DNA of 25,535 bases from Bacillota bacterium (GCA_023411215.1 JAEYOY010000087.1:1-25535), one strand, 5' to 3'; shown: positions 7,834-15,454, counted from the stretch's first letter. Numbers and translations: made by a program. The notes: a model not told the origin generated them from the letters alone.

Positions 7834-7865
7834 CTCCCGGAAGTATCAACGAATACGACCGGGAG
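7834..7865. terminator. Terminator hairpin between convergent genes
   Basis: CTCCCGG (7834-7840) pairs with CCGGGAG (7859-7865), and inside that GTAT (7843-7846) pairs with ATAC (7853-7856). Read on the minus strand the hairpin is followed by TATTTT, so it fits an intrinsic terminator for the lipoprotein gene ending at 7903. It may also stop residual prmA transcripts. Confidence 0.55.
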
Positions 7866-7902
7866 ATTTAGCGTAATATAGACCAATCCATAATAAATAA
7901 TG

Positions 7903-8103
7903 TTATATTTTCGTGGTTTCCAGCATGACGGTAGGCAATATTTTGTAATTGACATCAGTAGTTAATGCAGAGGATGTATGTTCTGTCTCTTGGCTCTCTG
8001 CTTCTTCAAGCATTGTCAGATCCTTTGTGGTTATTGAAGACGAGCAGCCTCCGAGACTCAAGGCAAAAGCCAATGTAAGCACCATATAAATTACTCTTTT
8101 CAT
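7903..8103 (-). CDS. Small putative lipoprotein, function unknown
   Basis: A 66-residue protein. Residues 1-20 form a classic lipoprotein signal: MKR, a hydrophobic stretch (VIYMVLTLAFALSL), then the lipobox LGGC followed by Ser residues. The predicted mature part is only about 46 residues, polar and Thr/Glu-rich, with no domain I recognise. ATG at 8103-8101 is chosen because GAGGG lies just upstream on the minus strand and it places the signal at the N-terminus. The frame stays open 13 codons further upstream without support. It should be anchored to the outer face of the cytoplasmic membrane. It lies downstream of the DUF3784-type membrane protein gene on the same strand, with a possible terminator between them. 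Such short lipoproteins are usually hypothetical and poorly conserved. Confidence 0.75.
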   Translation of the reverse strand: MKRVIYMVLTLAFALSLGGCSSSITTKDLTMLEEAESQETEHTSSALTTDVNYKILPTVMLETTKI

Positions 8104-8150
8104 AAAATCCCTCTTTCTTATTTCATGATCACATAGTACCAAAAATATTG

Positions 8151-8170
8151 GTCTATTTTAATGAATAGAC
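8151..8170 (-). terminator. Possible terminator of the DUF3784-type gene
   Basis: GTCTATT (8151-8157) and AATAGAC (8164-8170) form a 7-bp stem with a 6-base loop. On the minus strand it is followed by CCAATATTTTTGG, a T-rich stretch. It lies 59 bases after the stop of the 8229-8561 gene. The stem is AT-rich, so efficiency is uncertain. Confidence 0.4.
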
Positions 8171-8228
8171 GATACGTAAGAAAGAATTGTTTCATGATTT
8201 CAGAAGAAAATGCTTCAAAGGATATTGT

Positions 8229-8561
8229 TTACTTCCTTTTAAATCGATTATTTGTATTCGCATAGATTAGACAACCTATGGTAAAGGCGAAGATAGCTGT
8301 GGTTGACAGAGTAATTAACCAGATAATCTCATAAATTCCTCCAATTGCGGCAAAAACTAAAAATAATGCAATGACAAAAAGTATATTTCCTACAAAGCGA
8401 CAGAGAGCCTTTTCATCATATTTTGCTTTTTGCTCCTGCGACAGCATATTATAACCGGATATAAGAAAAGCCCCTCTTCCCGAGCGTAATACAACGCCTA
8501 ATCCGATTAATAGCAGCCATATGAAGCCTGTTATGATAATGCCGGTCAAATCCACATTCAT
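8229..8561 (-). CDS. DUF3784-type small membrane protein
   Basis: A 110-residue integral membrane protein. Hydrophobic segments lie at about residues 5-25, 56-76 and 80-102. Between the first two is a polar loop, GRGAFLISGYNMLSQEQKAKYDEKALCRF, closely resembling the DUF3784 signature of Firmicutes (a GxGxxLIAGYN segment, then EKAKYDxxxLCR). The function of this family is not known. ATG 8561 on the minus strand follows AAGGAG with a six-base spacing. The protein ends in a basic NNRFKRK tail, probably cytoplasmic. It is transcribed divergently from rsmE. The 270-base gap between them contains the rsmE promoter and a small TATCTCCGAGATA palindrome (8601-8613) of unknown role. Confidence 0.8.
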   Translation of the reverse strand: MNVDLTGIIITGFIWLLLIGLGVVLRSGRGAFLISGYNMLSQEQKAKYDEKALCRFVGNILFVIALFLVFAAIGGIYEIIWLITLSTTAIFAFTIGCLIYANTNNRFKRK

Positions 8562-8720
8562 AATGATCTCCTTCCTGTATCAAGGCTATTCTGGGTAGTG
8601 TATCTCCGAGATATAAGCTTTGAAATATTTAACGGTTTTGATAATTTCAGTTTACTATAGGATTAGAATTTATTGGGAATAATTGCATTAGTAAATACTG
8701 AAAAGTAGATTAAAAAGGTG

Positions 8721-8749
8721 TTGAACATATGTTCTTATTGATATATAAT
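8721..8749 (+). promoter_or_regulatory. Sigma-A promoter of the rsmE operon
   Basis: TTGAAC (8721-8726) and TATAAT (8744-8749) are separated by exactly 17 bases. The predicted start is near 8756, leaving a leader of about 75 bases. The -35 element overlaps the LexA-like palindrome listed next. Confidence 0.75.
8723..8734. promoter_or_regulatory. LexA-like SOS box overlapping the rsmE -35
   Basis: GAACATATGTTC is a perfect 12-base palindrome and fits the core of the Bacillus LexA operator (GAAC-RNRY-GTTC). It covers the last four bases of the -35 and the start of the spacer, where a bound repressor would block RNA polymerase. The flanking bases (T and T) differ from the extended CG...CG consensus. 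LexA itself is not in the window. Confidence 0.45.
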
Positions 8750-8831
8750 AACTTTGGGTGTATATACCATTTTTATACTTACAGACAACAGTAGTTTAAT
8801 ACATTGAATATGAAAAATCAAGGAGTGAACC

Positions 8832-9575
8832 ATGCATCGTTTTTATGTAAATCAGAATCAGATCACAGATCAGGCAGTACGGATTGCCGGACCTGATGTT
8901 AATCATATTAAGAATGTACTTCGGATGAAACAGGGCGAGGAAATCATAATTTGCAATGGACAAGGAAAAGATTGTTATTGTATAATTGATAGGGTATCTG
9001 AGAATGAGATCATTGCATTGGTTCAGACGGTGAAGGATACAGAAACGGAACTCGGTACCAGAATAACCTTATTTCAAGGGGTTCCAAAATCGGATAAGAT
9101 GGAGCTTATTATACAGAAAGCAGTTGAGCTTGGTGTGTATGAAATTGTTCCGGTAATGACAAAACGAGTGATTGTAAAATTAGATGATAAAAAGAAAGAA
9201 GCAAAGAAACTGGAACGATGGCAGGCAATCGCAGAAGGAGCTGCAAAGCAATCCGGACGCGGTATTATACCGATCATCAAACCGGTTCAAACCTATGCCC
9301 AGGCAATTGATTATGCTAAAACCTTCGATAAGAATGTCATTCCATATGAGAATGCGAAGGGGATGCAAAATACCAGAGATATTATGAATGGTCTTTCGAA
9401 ATATAAAACCGTTGGAGTATTTATTGGTCCGGAGGGCGGTTTTGAAGAGACTGAGGTTGATCGTGCAAAACAGGCAGGAATTGACCCGATTACCCTTGGC
9501 AAACGTATTCTACGTACAGAGACAGCCGGTTTAGCTGTATTAGCAATGATGGTACTGGTCTTGGACGAGGTTTAA
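8832..9575 (+). CDS. rsmE: 16S rRNA (uracil(1498)-N(3))-methyltransferase RsmE
   Basis: SPOUT-class methyltransferase that makes m3U1498 in helix 44 of 16S rRNA. At 247 residues it has normal length. The N-terminal PUA-like RNA-binding domain (about 1-70) starts MHRFYV and includes HIKNVLRMKQGEEI. The trefoil-knot SAM domain carries KSDKMELIIQKAVELGV, RWQAIAEGAAKQSGR, the IGPEGGFEETEV signature and LGKRILRTETA. ATG 8832 follows AAGGAG. It is the first gene after the TTGAAC/TATAAT promoter and precedes the alarmone synthetase by 53 bases. In most Firmicutes rsmE lies beside prmA. Here the minus-strand pair 7903-8561 has separated them. Confidence 0.97.
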   Translation: MHRFYVNQNQITDQAVRIAGPDVNHIKNVLRMKQGEEIIICNGQGKDCYCIIDRVSENEIIALVQTVKDTETELGTRITLFQGVPKSDKMELIIQKAVELGVYEIVPVMTKRVIVKLDDKKKEAKKLERWQAIAEGAAKQSGRGIIPIIKPVQTYAQAIDYAKTFDKNVIPYENAKGMQNTRDIMNGLSKYKTVGVFIGPEGGFEETEVDRAKQAGIDPITLGKRILRTETAGLAVLAMMVLVLDEV

Positions 9576-9628
9576 TCAGTACAACGTTTTCCGGAAATAA
9601 CACTGGTAATATAGGAGGTAAGTAATTA

Positions 9629-10432
9629 ATGGAGATACAATTATGGAGAGAGATACTGGATCCTTATGCCTTGGCTGTTGACGAGTTAATCATTAAATTC
9701 AATCATATTATTGATGAATACCGGCATGTAGGGGTATATTCTCCTATTGAGCAAGTGACGGGCCGAGTCAAGACTATTTCAAGTATTTTAGAAAAAGCAC
9801 AGAAGAAGAATCTGGACCTTGCTAATTTTGAAGAGAAGATAGACGATATCGCCGGAATCCGTATTATTTGTCAATTTGTTGAAGATATCTACAAGGTGGT
9901 TGATATCATCAAGAATAGATCCGATATGAGAATTAAGAATGAGAAGGATTATATCAATAATATGAAAAAGAGCGGCTATCGTTCTTATCATTTGATTGTA
10001 TATTATGATGTGGAGACTTTGAAGGGGAAGAAATCACTTCAGGTTGAGATACAGATTCGTACGCTGGCCATGAACTTCTGGGCAACAATTGAGCATTCCC
10101 TGCAGTATAAGTACAAGCAGAATATGCCCGAGCATATCAGAGAGCGCTTAACCTCAGCTGCCGAGGCAATCTTAATCCTTGATCGAGAGATGAGTGTGGT
10201 CAGAGATGAGATTATGGATGCACAGAATTCTTTTACAATTAAGGCTAATATAGTAGCTGACATTCTTACAAATATCCAGAATTTATATAAAGTTGCAAAT
10301 AAGCAGGAGGTAGTGTCAATTCAGGATGATTTCTTCCGCATCTATCAGAGTGGTGATCAGATGGAGCTGGAGAAATTTAGTAAGGAGCTGGATCTGATTT
10401 CAGCTCGATATCGTGCGCAAAGCCTGCGATAG
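9629..10432 (+). CDS. Small alarmone synthetase (GTP pyrophosphokinase, RelQ/YjbM-type)
   Basis: A 267-residue single-domain (p)ppGpp synthetase that transfers pyrophosphate from ATP to the 3' position of GDP or GTP. The RelA/SpoT synthetase core runs from about 40 to 165. It has DDIAGIRI (72-79, Mg-binding Asp), NMKKSGYRSYHLIV (111-124, nucleotide-binding Lys, Tyr and His), and VEIQIRTLAMNFWATIEHSLQYKY (139-162, catalytic Glu and the conserved His). There is no HD hydrolase domain and no TGS or ACT domain, so it is a synthetase only. It is longer than Bacillus YjbM/YwaC (about 210), with extra C-terminal helices after 165. AGGAGG lies ten bases before ATG 9629. Cotranscription with rsmE is likely. 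A 15-bp hairpin follows the stop codon. Confidence 0.93.
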   Translation: MEIQLWREILDPYALAVDELIIKFNHIIDEYRHVGVYSPIEQVTGRVKTISSILEKAQKKNLDLANFEEKIDDIAGIRIICQFVEDIYKVVDIIKNRSDMRIKNEKDYINNMKKSGYRSYHLIVYYDVETLKGKKSLQVEIQIRTLAMNFWATIEHSLQYKYKQNMPEHIRERLTSAAEAILILDREMSVVRDEIMDAQNSFTIKANIVADILTNIQNLYKVANKQEVVSIQDDFFRIYQSGDQMELEKFSKELDLISARYRAQSLR

Positions 10433-10440
10433 ACTACATG

Positions 10441-10478
10441 AGGCTTTCGCATAATTATAACTTATTATGTGAAAGCCT
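10441..10478 (+). terminator. Long hairpin after the alarmone synthetase gene
   Basis: Bases 10441-10455 (starting AGGCTTTCG) pair with 10464-10478 (ending GAAAGCCT): 15 bp with one G-U pair and an 8-base loop. It is followed by TATCATTATAG, a weak T-rich tail. It lies eight bases after the stop and 31 bases before the rsmF start, so it may end or attenuate transcription into rsmF. No new promoter was seen after it. Confidence 0.5.
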
Positions 10479-10509
10479 TATCATTATAGATGAAAAATGG
10501 AGTGAAACA

Positions 10510-12015
10510 ATGAATCTACCTAAATTATTTGAGGACAGAATGAGAAAACTTTTGGGGGAGGAATATGAAGAGTATCTGAAGTGCTATGAGAAACCGCATT
10601 TTGGCGGGGTACGCGTAAACACTCTGAAGACTAACCCGAACGAATTCGAAGGCATCTGTCCTTTTGCTATAAGAAGAATACCCTGGGTCAATAACGGATA
10701 TTATTATGACACACAGGAGCAGCCGGCGAAGCATCCATACTATTACGGAGGAGTCTACTACATCCAAGAACCGAGTGCTATGACTCCAGCAAGTCTGTTG
10801 CCCATCGATCCGGGAGATAAGGTCCTGGACGTGTGTGCAGCTCCCGGCGGTAAGAGTACTGAGTTGGGTGCAAGGCTACAGGGAGAAGGTATTCTGGTAT
10901 CGAATGATATCAGTAATTCCAGGGCTAAAGCCTTACTTAAGAATATTGAACTGTTTGGAATACGTAATGCATTAGTGTTATCTGAGGCACCGAATAAGCT
11001 GGTAGATTATTTTGAAGGTTATTTTGATAAGATATTAATTGATGCTCCCTGTTCCGGTGAAGGAATGTTTCGTAAGAGTCCCGCAATCATGAAGAATTGG
11101 GAGCAGTATGGAGTGGATTATTATAATAAGCTGCAAAAGGAAATAATATTGTTTGCGGCAAAGATGTTAAAGCCGGGTGGTTATATGCTATATTCGACCT
11201 GCACCTTTTCTCCCGAGGAGAATGAAGGTACCATTGCCTTTCTGATGGAGCAATGCCCTGAGTTTCATGTGGTCAAGGCGATTCCTGAGGAAGAGTGGCA
11301 AAAGGAAAACGGTGTATCCTATGAAGGCTTTGATCAAGGTAAGCCCCATTGGCTGGAGGAGCTTGCGAATCCGCCTCAGATATCTGCTGAACGTAGGGAG
11401 GAACTAAAGAATTGTATCCGGTTATGGCCCCATCGGATTGACGGGGAAGGACATTTTATCACCTTGCTTCATAAAAGAGCAGAGGAGTCTACCAGTATCC
11501 CTGAGAAACCTTATTCCTCTGAGAAAGAGATGAAACCGAGTAAGGCGGGCAGAAATGCAGGAGGTAGTTCACCTCAGAACTCAATGGGAAAGAATAAAAG
11601 TTTCATCTCTGATGAAGCGTTGGAATTCATCAAGAATTTGAAATTCCCGGTGAAGGAAGAACTGCTTCATGTACATGAGGATCGGTTATACCTGCTACCG
11701 GAGGGATTACCTGATCTGAAGGGTCTTCGTATCATGAGACAGGGGCTACTCCTTGGTGAGATGAAGAAACAGCGTTTTGAGCCTGCTCAAGCATTAGCCT
11801 GTGCTCTTACTACGAAGGATTACGATAAACAATTGAGATTAAAAGTGGATGATTCTAATGTTATTCGTTATCTGAAATGTGAATCAATCGAACTGGAAGA
11901 AGAATTGGCAGATGGCTGGTACCTTGTTTGTGTTGAGGATTTCCCGTTGGGATGGTTAAAAGCAGCGAAGCACAGCTATAAGAATAAATACCTACCCGGC
12001 TGGAGATGGGTCTAG
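10510..12015 (+). CDS. RsmF-type 16S rRNA m5C methyltransferase (NOL1/NOP2/Sun family)
   Basis: SAM-dependent RNA cytosine-C5 methyltransferase of 501 residues. The N-terminal ferredoxin-like region (about 1-90) carries PHFGGVRVNTLK and the YYIQEPSAM signature. The Rossmann core has motif I DVCAAPGGKSTELG, motif IV DAPCSGEGMF with a conserved Cys, and motif VI YSTCTFSPEENE with the catalytic Cys. A linker (about 325-365, low complexity) leads to a C-terminal PUA-like RNA-binding region ending in HSYKNKYLPGWRWV. This layout matches the RsmF-like family (m5C1407 in E. coli), though the exact site in this organism is unknown. ATG 10510 is chosen because GGAG lies seven bases upstream. The frame is open to 10438, but that stretch is the hairpin of the previous gene. 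The stop codon is the first base triplet of repeat cluster 2. Confidence 0.92.
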   Translation: MNLPKLFEDRMRKLLGEEYEEYLKCYEKPHFGGVRVNTLKTNPNEFEGICPFAIRRIPWVNNGYYYDTQEQPAKHPYYYGGVYYIQEPSAMTPASLLPIDPGDKVLDVCAAPGGKSTELGARLQGEGILVSNDISNSRAKALLKNIELFGIRNALVLSEAPNKLVDYFEGYFDKILIDAPCSGEGMFRKSPAIMKNWEQYGVDYYNKLQKEIILFAAKMLKPGGYMLYSTCTFSPEENEGTIAFLMEQCPEFHVVKAIPEEEWQKENGVSYEGFDQGKPHWLEELANPPQISAERREELKNCIRLWPHRIDGEGHFITLLHKRAEESTSIPEKPYSSEKEMKPSKAGRNAGGSSPQNSMGKNKSFISDEALEFIKNLKFPVKEELLHVHEDRLYLLPEGLPDLKGLRIMRQGLLLGEMKKQRFEPAQALACALTTKDYDKQLRLKVDDSNVIRYLKCESIELEEELADGWYLVCVEDFPLGWLKAAKHSYKNKYLPGWRWV

Positions 12016-12233
12016 TGTGAAAATATAAAGCAATTTTCACACTAAGCGAATGCTAATTCGCTTTGGGAAGATTTGTGCCTGCAGTCTTCAAAGTGTAAAG
12101 GACACACTTGGCACAAACTAATTCAAAGGATAGGCAAGTTGGGTCTAGCGTGAAAAAAGGATTTTTAAAAGCAAAAATCCTTGGTAAGAACTGCGAAGTT
12201 CGCACAGTGGTGCTCACTCCTTGTTCTTCCGGG
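12013..12233 (+). repeat. Composite multi-hairpin intergenic repeat, cluster 2 (rsmF-rsuA)
   Basis: The first stem begins at the stop codon: TAGTGTGAAAAT (12013-12024) with ATTTTCACACTA (12033-12044). It is followed by AAGCGAAT (12044-12051) with ATTCGCTT (12056-12063). Module A has TTTGTGCC (12072-12079) with GGCACAAA (12110-12117), and carries an extra inner hairpin AAGTGT/ACACTT (12091-12096, 12104-12109). Next is AAGGATTTTT (12157-12166) with AAAAATCCTT (12173-12182). A degraded module B (12183-12230) ends in TTCTTCC. The sequence GGGTCTAG at the gene end (12008-12015) is repeated at 12141-12148 with the same GTGAAAA downstream, as if the junction was duplicated. Confidence 0.78.
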
Positions 12234-12264
12234 TTATGATATTTTGTAGGTTTAGGAGGTTAGC

Positions 12265-12987
12265 ATGGCAGGACAGTTACGTCTGGATAAGTATCTGGCC
12301 GATATGGGGCTTGGTTCCAGAAGTGAGATAAAAGAATGGATTCGTAAGGGCAGAGTAAAACTGAATGAAACGGTATGCAATAAACCGGAGAGTAAGGTTA
12401 TTGTTGGTGTTGATCTTGTTCGCTTTGATAACCAATCGGTTGGGTATGTGCAGAACCAGTATATTATGCTTCATAAGCCTGCGGGGGTTGTATCTGCTAC
12501 CAATGATAATGTTAGTAAGACGGTTTTGGACCTGATCACGGATAGAATGAGCAAAGATCTATTCCCGGTAGGAAGATTGGACAAGGATACGGAGGGCTTG
12601 CTGCTGATTACGAATGACGGTGACCTTGCTCATCGGCTTCTGTCACCCAAAAAGCACGTAGATAAAGTATATTATGCTAAGGTGAATGGAAGAGTAACCC
12701 AAGAGGATAAGGACGCTTTTCTAAAAGGAGTTGATATCAAGGATGAGGAGCTGACGATGCCAGCTGTTCTAAATATCCTAATCTCAGATGATATATCGGA
12801 GATTGAATTAACTCTCCAGGAGGGAAGATTTCATCAGGTGAAAAGAATGTTTAAAGCAGTAGGCAAAGAGGTGATATATCTGAAAAGGTTATCAATGGGC
12901 ACCCTTGTATTAGACCCTAATCTAAAGCCGGGTGAGTATAGGGAGCTGACGGAGCAGGAATTATCGGAGCTTAAGAAGAGGACATGA
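12265..12987 (+). CDS. rsuA: RsuA/RluB-family rRNA pseudouridine synthase
   Basis: Converts a specific rRNA uridine to pseudouridine; RsuA acts at U516 of 16S rRNA. The protein is 240 residues. An S4 RNA-binding domain (about 5-50) opens LRLDKYLADMGLGSRSEIKEWI. The catalytic domain has the HKPAGVVSAT strand (70-79) and the motif FPVGRLDKDTEGLLLITNDG with catalytic Asp at 106, then LLSPKKHVDKVYYA and EGRFHQVKRMF. The RsuA assignment over RluB/E/F rests on overall length and the compact S4 N-terminus, and the exact uridine cannot be read from sequence. AGGAGG precedes ATG 12265. The next gene is 106 bases away. Confidence 0.9.
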   Translation: MAGQLRLDKYLADMGLGSRSEIKEWIRKGRVKLNETVCNKPESKVIVGVDLVRFDNQSVGYVQNQYIMLHKPAGVVSATNDNVSKTVLDLITDRMSKDLFPVGRLDKDTEGLLLITNDGDLAHRLLSPKKHVDKVYYAKVNGRVTQEDKDAFLKGVDIKDEELTMPAVLNILISDDISEIELTLQEGRFHQVKRMFKAVGKEVIYLKRLSMGTLVLDPNLKPGEYRELTEQELSELKKRT

Positions 12988-13093
12988 ATTTGCTTGAGAC
13001 CGGATAAGAGCAACCTTCTGTTCTGTTACTTGAGAATAGCATAATATATTACCAGATATTTAGAAGTATGCTTAATTCAGAAATGGAGATTAT

Positions 13094-13747
13094 ATGTTAA
13101 AGGATATAGAGGCTGTAATTTTTGATTTGGATGGAACATTGGTTGATTCCATGTGGATGTGGAGGAGTATTGATATCGAATATCTGAAACGATTTGGGAT
13201 TGAGATGCCACCGGAGCTTCAGAGCTGTATAGAAGGAAAAAGCTTTTCAGAAACAGCAGTGTATTTCAAAGAGCGTTTTCAACTACCAGACAGCCTGGAG
13301 CAGATTAAGAGTGACTGGAATAAGATGGCTTGGGATAAGTATGAAAGTGAAGTGCCACTCAAGGAAGGGGTTGCCGAGCTGTTGCAGTATTTGAAGCAGA
13401 AAGGAATACCGGCAGGAATTGCTACCAGTAACTCCAGGGAATTGGTTGAATTAATTGTTCGTAAGCATGGGATAGAGGATTTTTTCGGTTCCATACGTAC
13501 TTCCTGTGAGGTAGCAAAGGGAAAGCCTTCGCCGGATATCTATCTTCTGGTTGCCGAGGATCTCGGAGTTTTACCCGAGCATTGCCTGGTATTTGAAGAT
13601 GTGCTACAGGGAGTTATGGCAGGCAAGAATGCGAATATGAAGGTTTGTGCCGTATATGATGAATATTCCGAAAAGGATCAGGATGAGAAGATTAATTTAT
13701 CGGATTACTATGTTCATTCTATGTCCGAAGTCCTTAATCTACCGTAG
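13094..13747 (+). CDS. HAD-superfamily phosphatase (beta-phosphoglucomutase-like)
   Basis: Haloacid dehalogenase-like hydrolase of 217 residues, subfamily IA. Motif I is FDLDGTLVDS with nucleophile Asp11 and acid/base Asp13. A helical cap follows (about 17-85). Motif II is ATSNS (about 113-117), motif III is the Lys of KGKPSPD, and motif IV is FEDVLQGVMAGKNA, with acidic residues that bind Mg. This pattern fits sugar-phosphate or nucleotide phosphatases and beta-phosphoglucomutases, and the substrate cannot be predicted. ATG 13094 follows GGAG at about seven bases. It is cytosolic, with no signal peptide. It sits between two pseudouridine synthase genes, so a role in clearing modified nucleotides is conceivable, but that is only a context guess. 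Confidence 0.9.
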   Translation: MLKDIEAVIFDLDGTLVDSMWMWRSIDIEYLKRFGIEMPPELQSCIEGKSFSETAVYFKERFQLPDSLEQIKSDWNKMAWDKYESEVPLKEGVAELLQYLKQKGIPAGIATSNSRELVELIVRKHGIEDFFGSIRTSCEVAKGKPSPDIYLLVAEDLGVLPEHCLVFEDVLQGVMAGKNANMKVCAVYDEYSEKDQDEKINLSDYYVHSMSEVLNLP

Positions 13748-13838
13748 GAAAATTGTATTTTAGCTTTAGGCAACATAATATAATTACGGTAACTAATTAG
13801 AATAAATACGCGGAGCATTGGAAGCATGGAGGATTAGT

Positions 13839-14837
13839 GTGAAGCAATTTTATGTACAACAGAATGAGGCAGGGCAACGCTTGGATAAGCTCCTAGCAAA
13901 GCTATTAAATAAGGCTCCTAAGAGCTTTATCTACAAGATGCTTCGAAAAAAGAATATTACCTTGAACGGAAAGAAGGCGGAGGGCTCTGAGAAGCTTGAG
14001 GTGCAGGATGAGATCAAGCTTTTTCTATCGGATGAGACCTATGCATTATTTAGTGAAGAAGTTCAGACTACTAATGTAGAACATGATCTGGCTATCATTT
14101 ATGAGGATAAGCACATTCTGATCGTGAATAAACCACTGGGCATCTTATCGCAGAAGGCAGAGAAAGACGATGTTTCTATGGTGGAGCATATTATTTCCTA
14201 TCTTCTTTCCACGAATCAGCTATCTAAGGAGCAGCTTATAAGCTTTAAGCCTGCGATATGCAATCGTCTGGATCGCAATACCAGTGGAATTCTGATTGCC
14301 GGTAAGTCCTTACTGGGTCTACAGGAGATGGCAAGATTATTAAAGGATCGTTCGTTGGGTAAGTATTACCTCTGTATTGTCAAAGGCCGCGTGGAGAAGA
14401 AGGAACGGATTGAAGGATACCTAAGTAAGGATGAGAAGAAGAATCAAGTTACAATACATCCCGCAGAGGTGGAGAATTCGGAATATATCTGTACCGAATA
14501 TGAACCGGTCTCTTATGCAGAACACAAATATACCCTGCTTAGAGTAAAATTAATTACCGGTAAATCCCATCAGATCCGTGCCCATCTTGCAAGTATCTCT
14601 CATCCAATCATCGGCGATTATAAATATGGTGATCAGAAGACGAATCATTTCTTTAAGGTGAATTATGATTTGTCCAGCCAGCTGCTGCATTCCTATCAGA
14701 TGGTTTTTCCCAAGCTAGAGGGAGAACTTTCTTATCTGTCCGGAAAGAGCTTTACTGCTAAGCTACCGGAGCAATTTGAGAAGATTAAGAATGATTTATT
14801 TGATCATTCACAGAACATTGGCAGCATGAATGATTAG
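13839..14837 (+). CDS. RluA-family 23S rRNA pseudouridine synthase
   Basis: A 332-residue RluA-type synthase with an N-terminal S4 domain (about 12-62, GQRLDKLLAKLL ... IYKMLRKKNITLNGKK). The catalytic domain has IVNKPLGILSQ (96-106), the motif NRLDRNTSGILIAGKS with catalytic Asp at 145, and GKSHQIRAHLASISHPIIGDYKYG. Length and S4 domain fit the RluC/RluD group, which modifies several uridines of 23S rRNA. The exact target is unknown. GTG 13839 is chosen because GGAGG lies six bases upstream and MKQFYVQQNEAGQRLDK is a typical start. A TTG at 13818 keeps the frame open but has an SD only two bases away. recU follows after 41 bases, probably in the same transcript. Confidence 0.92.
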   Translation: MKQFYVQQNEAGQRLDKLLAKLLNKAPKSFIYKMLRKKNITLNGKKAEGSEKLEVQDEIKLFLSDETYALFSEEVQTTNVEHDLAIIYEDKHILIVNKPLGILSQKAEKDDVSMVEHIISYLLSTNQLSKEQLISFKPAICNRLDRNTSGILIAGKSLLGLQEMARLLKDRSLGKYYLCIVKGRVEKKERIEGYLSKDEKKNQVTIHPAEVENSEYICTEYEPVSYAEHKYTLLRVKLITGKSHQIRAHLASISHPIIGDYKYGDQKTNHFFKVNYDLSSQLLHSYQMVFPKLEGELSYLSGKSFTAKLPEQFEKIKNDLFDHSQNIGSMND

Positions 14838-14878
14838 AGAGAGCTGGGATATCATATCATTGGAAAGGAGGTACCGGA

Positions 14879-15418
14879 ATGCCGTCATGGAACTCCCGGG
14901 GCTTAAGAGGCTCCCTGTTGGAAGAAATGATTAATTTTACGAATACAAAATACCGAGAGAAAGGGTTGGCGTTAATTCAGAAGGTACCAACTCCGATTAC
15001 GCCGATCAATATCGACAAAGAAAATCGACATATAACCCTTGCTTATTTTGAACAGAAGAGTACCGTGGACTATATTGGCGTAGTACAAGGGATACCAGTG
15101 TGTTTTGATGCAAAGGAATGTGCAGTAGACACCTTCAGTATGAATAATGTTCATGAGCATCAGATTGCATTCATGAAGGAATTCGAGGAGCAGAACGGAA
15201 TCGCGTTTCTTTTGATTTACTTCAAGAAAAAAGATACTTATTACTACCTAAGCTTCGACCGGCTCTATGAATTTTGGGAACGAGCGAGGCAGGGCGGAAG
15301 AAAGAGCTTTCGTTATGAGGAACTGGACGAAGCTTATCAGATACCCTTACAAACCGGTGCCTGCGTTCATTATTTACATACTCTTCAGATGGATTTGGAC
15401 CGTAGAGAAATTGGTTGA
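14879..15418 (+). CDS. recU: Holliday junction resolvase RecU
   Basis: Firmicutes-specific structure-selective endonuclease that resolves four-way DNA junctions during recombination repair and chromosome segregation. At 179 residues it is slightly shorter than Bacillus RecU (about 200), the difference lying at the N-terminus. The start is MPSWNSRGLRG, matching the family NxRG motif. The catalytic core has STVDYIGVVQG with Asp64 and CFDAKEC (76-81) giving the E-x-K-type metal site, then VHEHQIAFMKEFEEQNGIAFLLIYF. AAAGGAGG lies upstream of ATG 14879. In many Firmicutes recU sits beside a penicillin-binding protein gene; here it ends a cluster of rRNA-modification genes. Its stop codon overlaps the -35 of the hisZ promoter. 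Confidence 0.95.
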   Translation: MPSWNSRGLRGSLLEEMINFTNTKYREKGLALIQKVPTPITPINIDKENRHITLAYFEQKSTVDYIGVVQGIPVCFDAKECAVDTFSMNNVHEHQIAFMKEFEEQNGIAFLLIYFKKKDTYYYLSFDRLYEFWERARQGGRKSFRYEELDEAYQIPLQTGACVHYLHTLQMDLDRREIG

Positions 15419-15443
15419 CATCATTTAGATTATAAATTATAAT
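15415..15443 (+). promoter_or_regulatory. Perfect consensus sigma-A promoter of the hisZ operon
   Basis: TTGACA (15415-15420) and TATAAT (15438-15443) are separated by exactly 17 bases. The -35 overlaps the recU stop codon. The predicted start is near 15450, giving a leader of about 138 bases. An unregulated promoter this strong for amino-acid synthesis is unexpected, which suggests a repressor or attenuation. Confidence 0.85.
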
Positions 15444-15454
15444 GTAAAAACATA

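Noticed and set aside
10438..10509. N-terminal extension of the RsmF-type protein
   Set aside because: It translates the hairpin following the alarmone synthetase gene. ATG 10510 has the proper SD.
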